A stretch of 64,000 nt of DNA, taken from Fictibacillus barbaricus. Lineage in GTDB: Bacteria > Bacillota > Bacilli > Bacillales > Fictibacillaceae. The first letter of the stretch is position 1. Every line of letters starts with the position of its first letter. Under the pieces are notes generated by a model. That model was not told where the DNA came from, searched no databases, and saw only the letters and a list, made by a program, of their open reading frames with translations. The DNA lies in contig NZ_BMCE01000001.1 in assembly GCF_014635025.1 (NCBI RefSeq), positions 1,178,001 to 1,242,000 on the forward strand, read 5' to 3'. The translations under genes were made by a program, and so were the position numbers. Shown here piece after piece: positions 60,753 through 64,000 of this stretch.

Positions 60753-61424
60753 ATGAACTGGATTTTTATTGTTATTGGCATTCTATTATTACTTTTTATT
60801 TTGTTATGGTTCACTACTTTACATATATCATTGTATTTTGTTCATCGGAATGATAATAGCGATATACGGATTACGTTACGAATGTACAAGTTTATTAAAT
60901 ACACACTGGATGTACCACTAATTCAAGTGGATGCAAAGGATCATTCGATCAAAATAAGGGAAGAAAAACAAGCAACAATGGGAAAGACAAAAGAAAAAAA
61001 GAAGAGAATATCATTTATGCAGTTAAAACAGCAATATGGAACATATCAAAAAACGTTAGGTCACATTCAGCATTTTTATCGGATTACTTCAGAGTTCTTA
61101 AAGAAGATCGAAGTAACAAAAATAGAATGGCATAGTGCAGTGGGTCTCGGTGAAGCTGCATCATCAGCCATTGCTGCAGGCACAGTCTGGGGAGTTAAGG
61201 GAACGGTTCTGCAATTTCTTAATCATTTCTTCAGAGTAGAGGGAAACCCAAAAGTATCTGTTGTGCCTGTTTTTCAAGGTATGCATAGTGAAACAAGGTT
61301 TTCCTGTATGTTTTCTTTAAAAATCGGGCAAGCTATTGTCGTTATGTTAAAACTAGTAAAAGCCTGGCGGATGAAAACTCGTTCATCGCAGGTGAATACT
61401 GAATATATGACTGGAGGCATGTAA
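60753..61424 (+). CDS. ytfI: DUF2953 protein YtfI
   Basis: A 223-aa protein with an N-terminal transmembrane helix (NWIFIVIGILLLLFILLWFTTL, residues 2-23), then a beta-rich segment and basic linker, and a hydrophobic region near 130-155 (SSAIAAGTVWGVKGTVLQFL). Matches DUF2953, found in spore-formers and always next to ytfJ. I take ATG 60753 because the ATG at 60744 overlaps the ribosome site AGAAGGGATG. Overlap with ytfJ is avoided by a single base. Function unknown, probably sporulation. Confidence 0.87.
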   Translation: MNWIFIVIGILLLLFILLWFTTLHISLYFVHRNDNSDIRITLRMYKFIKYTLDVPLIQVDAKDHSIKIREEKQATMGKTKEKKKRISFMQLKQQYGTYQKTLGHIQHFYRITSEFLKKIEVTKIEWHSAVGLGEAASSAIAAGTVWGVKGTVLQFLNHFFRVEGNPKVSVVPVFQGMHSETRFSCMFSLKIGQAIVVMLKLVKAWRMKTRSSQVNTEYMTGGM

Positions 61425-61425
61425 A

Positions 61426-61872
61426 ATGAGTGAACATCCAATCCAGGGTTTAATGAAAACCGCGATGGAAAATTTAAAGGAAATGATCGATGTAAATACG
61501 ATTATCGGTGATCCGGTTGAAACACCTGATGGAAGTGTTATCCTAACTGTTTCAAAGGTAGGTTTTGGTTTTGCTGCAGGAGGAAGTGAATTTGGCAACC
61601 AGGAGGAATCATCCTCCCAACAAGGATCTTCAAGTCAATCAAAAGAGATGCCGTTTGGCGGAGGTAGCGGAGGAGGAGTCTCAATCACTCCAATCGCATT
61701 TCTCGTAGTGAGCAATACAGGGATTAAGACGATTCACTTAGATAATAGCACGCATTTATATGAAAGAATATTAGATCTTGCTCCTGGTGTCATCGATAAA
61801 CTTCAGAACCTAATGAATAAGAACAAACAGCAAGGACAATCATCTACAAACACACAAAATCCTGATTTCTAA
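61426..61872 (+). CDS. gerW: GerW-family sporulation protein YtfJ
   Basis: A 148-aa member of the YtfJ/GerW family, required in B. subtilis for normal spore germination. Characteristic are the N-terminal HPIQGLMKTAMENLKEMIDV, the region VSKVGFGFAAGGSEFG, a Ser/Gln/Gly-rich linker (EESSSQQGSSSQSK), and VSITPIAFLVV. It directly follows ytfI with site CTGGAGGC, one operon. No signal peptide. Sporulation sigma elements were not recognisable upstream of ytfI. Confidence 0.92.
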   Translation: MSEHPIQGLMKTAMENLKEMIDVNTIIGDPVETPDGSVILTVSKVGFGFAAGGSEFGNQEESSSQQGSSSQSKEMPFGGGSGGGVSITPIAFLVVSNTGIKTIHLDNSTHLYERILDLAPGVIDKLQNLMNKNKQQGQSSTNTQNPDF

Positions 61873-61901
61873 AAAAGCTAACATCTTGTTAGCTTTTTCT
61901 T
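61871..61901 (+). terminator. ytfIJ terminator
   Basis: AAAGCTAACA/TGTTAGCTTT stem (61874-61896) with A-run before and TTC after. Confidence 0.85.
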
Positions 61902-61906
61902 CTGTG

Positions 61907-61935
61907 TTGCTTTAAGATGGAATGGAAAGTACATA
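61907..61935 (+). promoter_or_regulatory. Possible promoter of tpx
   Basis: TTGCTT (61907-61912), 17-bp spacer, TACATA (61930-61935). Confidence 0.4.
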
Positions 61936-61963
61936 TTACTATTTTCGAGGAGGAGTATAGATC

Positions 61964-62461
61964 ATGAGCGTAACATTTAAAGAAAAACCAGTTACTTTAT
62001 TAGGGAATGAAGTAAAAGTAGGGGATCAAGCTCCAGATTTTAAAGTATTGGCAAATGATATGTCAGAGGTTACTTTAGCTGATACTAAAGGAAGCGTACG
62101 TTTAATTGCTGCTGTACCTTCAGTAGATACAGGAGTTTGTGATGCTGAAGTTCGCCGTTTTAACGAAGAGGCTTCAAAACTTGATAACGTAAAAGTATTA
62201 ACAATTTCAGTGGACTTGCCCTTCGCACAAAAAAGATGGTGCGCTGCAGCTGGCATCGAAAATGTACAGACTCTTTCCGATCACCGCGACCTTTCATTTG
62301 GTAAAGCATATGGAGTTGCGATCGAAGAACTTCGTCTTTTAGCACGATCTGTATTTGTTATCGATAGCTCAGACAAGATCACATATGTTGAATACGTGAA
62401 TGAAGTAACGAGCCACCCTAACTATGAAGCTGCAATTGAAGCAGCTAAAGCAGCAAAATAA
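61964..62461 (+). CDS. tpx: Thiol peroxidase Tpx
   Basis: A 165-aa atypical two-cysteine peroxiredoxin that reduces hydrogen peroxide and organic peroxides with thioredoxin. The peroxidatic cysteine is C59 in [10 protein letters not shown] and the resolving one is C93 in RWCAAAG. Length and both cysteines are canonical. It has the strong site GAGGAGGAG and is a single gene flanked by terminators. Confidence 0.96.
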   Translation: MSVTFKEKPVTLLGNEVKVGDQAPDFKVLANDMSEVTLADTKGSVRLIAAVPSVDTGVCDAEVRRFNEEASKLDNVKVLTISVDLPFAQKRWCAAAGIENVQTLSDHRDLSFGKAYGVAIEELRLLARSVFVIDSSDKITYVEYVNEVTSHPNYEAAIEAAKAAK

Positions 62462-62471
62462 TCACCTAGGA

Positions 62472-62510
62472 TTTCTCCGGTATAACCATTTCATACCGGA
62501 GATTTTTTTA
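62472..62510 (+). terminator. tpx terminator
   Basis: TCTCCGGTAT/ATACCGGAGA perfect 10-bp stem (62474-62502) then TTTTTTT. Confidence 0.92.
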
Positions 62511-62596
62511 TTTCCTAAAAAATAGATGCTATTCATTGTATATGCTGTGCCTGATTTGCTAAAATGTTTCCTGTGAAAACTTAGGAGGAAGCGGAT

Positions 62597-63595
62597 ATGA
62601 GTTCTTTTAAAGATGTAGAAAAATTGTTTTTCGTTATGGATAACACAGCAACCGCCATTAAGGATAAGCTGGAGCTGCCTTATTTAGATGCTCTTGTAGA
62701 AACAGGTGAAAATCTGTTTTTTCAAGAAATACCGAAAGAATACCCAAAAGAATTAACAACTGTATTAATGGATGAATATAAGAAAATTAACTTAAGCGAA
62801 TTTGACAAAGATATGACACGCAAAGCATTTCAATTAGCTGTATTAAAAGGTATGAAAGAAGCTGTACAGCCGCATCATGCTATGACACCAGATGCTGTTG
62901 CCCTATTTACTGGCTATCTTGTACAAAAGTTCATGAAGAAATCTGAGAAGCTGACACTGCTAGATCCTGTTGCAGGTTCGGGGAATTTGTTAACAGCTGT
63001 CATGAACCATCTTAAAGACAAAGAATGTGATGCATTTGGTGTTGAAGTGGATGAAACGCTGTTACGTTTAGCCTGGGTAAACGCTAATCTCCAAAAACAT
63101 AAAGTTGAGCTTTTTCATCAGGATGTGATCAAGCCTCTTTATGCAGACCCGGTTGACGTTGTAGTTGCCGATCTGCCTGTTGGGTTTTATCCGGACGATG
63201 AAGGTGCGAAAGTCTTTAAGGTGTATGAGAAAGAGGGCCATACGTACGCACATCATCTGATCATTGAACAAGCAGTCCATCATCTGAAAGAAGCAGGAAT
63301 CGGAATTTTTATCGTTCCTAATAATCTATTTGAAAGCGAACAGTCTGGGTTGCTTCATGCTTGGATAAAAGAAACGGTAACAATCCTAGGTTTATTACAG
63401 CTGCCTGAAACATTGTTTAAGTCATCTGTACATGCAAAAAGCATCTTGATCCTACAAAAGAACGGAGAAGGTGCCATTAAGCCAAAACAAGCTATGCTTG
63501 CACAGCTGCCATCCTTCTCAAACAAAAATGGATTGGGAAATGTCATGGATCAGATGAATGAGTGGTTTAAAACAGAATGGGAACGTGAAAAATAA
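62597..63595 (+). CDS. ytxK: YtxK, class I methyltransferase-like protein
   Basis: A 332-aa protein with an N6-adenine methylase-like Rossmann core. The SAM-binding motif I is DPVAGSGNL at 123-131. At the place of the catalytic (N/D)PP(Y/F) motif it reads DLPVGF (192-197), so the second proline is missing and the catalytic set is altered; this seems normal for the YtxK family and makes DNA adenine methylation doubtful. No specificity domain or restriction partner is nearby. Length and position before ackA agree with B. subtilis YtxK (329 aa). Ribosome site TTAGGAGGA. Confidence 0.88.
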   Translation: MSSFKDVEKLFFVMDNTATAIKDKLELPYLDALVETGENLFFQEIPKEYPKELTTVLMDEYKKINLSEFDKDMTRKAFQLAVLKGMKEAVQPHHAMTPDAVALFTGYLVQKFMKKSEKLTLLDPVAGSGNLLTAVMNHLKDKECDAFGVEVDETLLRLAWVNANLQKHKVELFHQDVIKPLYADPVDVVVADLPVGFYPDDEGAKVFKVYEKEGHTYAHHLIIEQAVHHLKEAGIGIFIVPNNLFESEQSGLLHAWIKETVTILGLLQLPETLFKSSVHAKSILILQKNGEGAIKPKQAMLAQLPSFSNKNGLGNVMDQMNEWFKTEWEREK

Positions 63596-63628
63596 CAGCG
63601 TGGGTTAGATCCTATGCTGTTTTTTTAT
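63594..63628 (+). terminator. ytxK terminator
   Basis: AACAGCGTGGG pairs with CCTATGCTGTT (11 positions, two G-U), then TTTTTTAT. The stem begins inside the stop codon. Confidence 0.85.
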
Positions 63629-63671
63629 GGGTTTGCAAACGGATTCAAGTCTGAATTGCATGAATATAGGG

Positions 63672-63686
63672 TGTAAGCGTTTTACA
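63672..63686 (+). promoter_or_regulatory. cre-like site upstream of ackA
   Basis: TGTAA and TTACA half-sites separated by five bases instead of four, with AAGCG in the core. It lies just upstream of the -35, centred about 46 bp before the start point, as expected for the activating CcpA site known at B. subtilis ackA. Confidence 0.55.
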
Positions 63687-63689
63687 GCC

Positions 63690-63718
63690 TTGATAATAAC
63701 AATCGGCAATGTTTAAAT
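63690..63718 (+). promoter_or_regulatory. Sigma-A promoter of ackA
   Basis: TTGATA (63690-63695), 17-bp spacer, TTAAAT (63713-63718). The leader has a weak GAAGTG/CACTTC hairpin at 63748-63770. Confidence 0.55.
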
Positions 63719-63801
63719 AAGGAAGGATTAAAGTATCAAGTGAGATCGAAGTGTGCCTACTCCGCACTTCTTTGTCAATGAATATGAAGGAGATGGCTAT
63801 T

Positions 63802-64000
63802 TTGGCTAAAATTATTGCAATTAATGCCGGAAGCTCGTCCTTAAAGTTTCAACTTCTTCAAATGCCTCAAGAAGAAGTACTAACAAAAGGACTTGTAGAA
63901 CGTATCGGATTAAACGATTCAATATTTACTATTGAAGTAGATGGCGAAAAAGTAAAAGAAATCAAAGATATTCAAGACCATTCAGAAGCGGTTTCGATGC
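63802..64000 (+). CDS. ackA: Acetate kinase AckA, N-terminal part (partial)
   Basis: The first 66 codons of acetate kinase, which makes acetate and ATP from acetyl phosphate. [18 protein letters not shown] is the conserved N-terminal beta-strand and phosphate-binding loop of the family. I favour the TTG at 63802 as start, nine bases after AAGGAG; ATG codons at 63784 and 63793 in the same frame lie before or inside that ribosome site. The rest runs off the window. Together with the upstream cre-like site it fits the CcpA-activated overflow pathway. Confidence 0.93.
   Translation, partial: MAKIIAINAGSSSLKFQLLQMPQEEVLTKGLVERIGLNDSIFTIEVDGEKVKEIKDIQDHSEAVSM

Noticed and set aside
62597-63595. 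Restriction-modification or phage-defence locus around ytxK
   Set aside because: Neighbours are tpx and ackA as in B. subtilis, no endonuclease or specificity gene is present, and the methylase motif is altered.
63748-63773. Hairpin in the ackA leader as a regulated attenuator
   Set aside because: The stem is only 6-7 bp, the T-tract is interrupted (TTTGTC), and no alternative pairing is evident.
1-64000. CRISPR arrays, insertion sequences, prophage, integrative elements, tRNA or rRNA genes
   Set aside because: No regular repeat-spacer pattern, transposase, integrase or structural RNA signature was seen; the gene order is core chromosome throughout.

Overview
The window is a 64 kb piece of chromosome from a low-GC, endospore-forming member of the Bacillaceae. 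The evidence is the gene order, which follows the B. subtilis 'yt' region (pepV, ytkP, ytlPQR, amyX, ytmP, trmB, ytnP, ytoP, ytpPQ, sftA, murC, ytxGHJ, aroA, ccpA, acuABC/acsA, tyrS, rpsD, ezrA, nifZ-thiI, nadK, ytfIJ, tpx, ytxK, ackA), together with an alpha/beta SASP, a GerW-type sporulation protein and a sigma-H-like promoter. Genus level cannot be fixed from the sequence alone. I see no insertion sequence, prophage, CRISPR array, rRNA or tRNA gene; the window is core chromosome with lineage-specific insertions and losses.

Layout. 1-6.3 kb: tail of an RsuA-type pseudouridine synthase, PRC-barrel protein, small DeoR-type regulator, a probable small RNA, K+ channel, dipeptidase PepV, MFS transporter, CysK-like enzyme. 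6.3-15.1 kb: RNA 2',3'-cyclic phosphodiesterase, YtlQ, lipid kinase, pullulanase, YtmP kinase, YtzH, TrmB, YtnP lactonase, a secreted/anchored unknown, YtzB. 15.2-18.9 kb: preQ1 riboswitch and queDEC, M42 aminopeptidase, DUF84 NTPase. 19-25.2 kb: MltG-like transglycosylase, chemoreceptor, EIIC-like membrane protein with a thioredoxin-like protein, queF, YtpQ. 25.3-37.2 kb: SftA, nicotinate phosphoribosyltransferase, MurC, M29 aminopeptidase, ytxGHJ, a probable unannotated 35-aa gene, AroA (chorismate mutase-DAHP synthase), CcpA, MTA/SAH nucleosidase. 37.3-48.2 kb: acuABC divergent from acsA, class A PBP, T-box tyrS, aldo/keto reductase, rpsD with its leader. 48.2-64 kb: methionine gamma-lyase-like enzyme with a cre site, fRMsr, YttP, HisJ, EzrA, NifZ-ThiI, SASP, acyl-CoA synthetase, YtcJ amidohydrolase, NAD kinase, YtfI-YtfJ, Tpx, YtxK and the start of AckA.

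How the genes work together. Queuosine precursor synthesis is split: queDEC sits under a preQ1 riboswitch while queF, the last step, is 6.7 kb away with its own promoter and no aptamer. Acetate metabolism is represented by AcsA, its acetylation system AcuABC, AckA and CcpA, and cre-like sequences lie upstream of acsA, ackA and the methionine gamma-lyase-like gene. Cell-wall and division functions (MurC, PBP, MltG-like, EzrA, SftA) and translation functions (TyrS, S4, TrmB, NifZ/ThiI) fill much of the rest.

Best leads for new biology: (i) six DnaA-box-like 9-mers spaced 20-21 bp in an untranscribed gap between two convergent terminators (31038-31150); (ii) a candidate small RNA with its own promoter and terminator (1306-1470, minus strand); (iii) a 35-codon ORF with a strong ribosome site between ytxJ and aroA; (iv) a long hairpin whose 3' arm is the ytoP ribosome binding site; (v) a palindrome-plus-direct-repeat operator at the EIIC-like gene. 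I did not find a convincing new multi-gene system.
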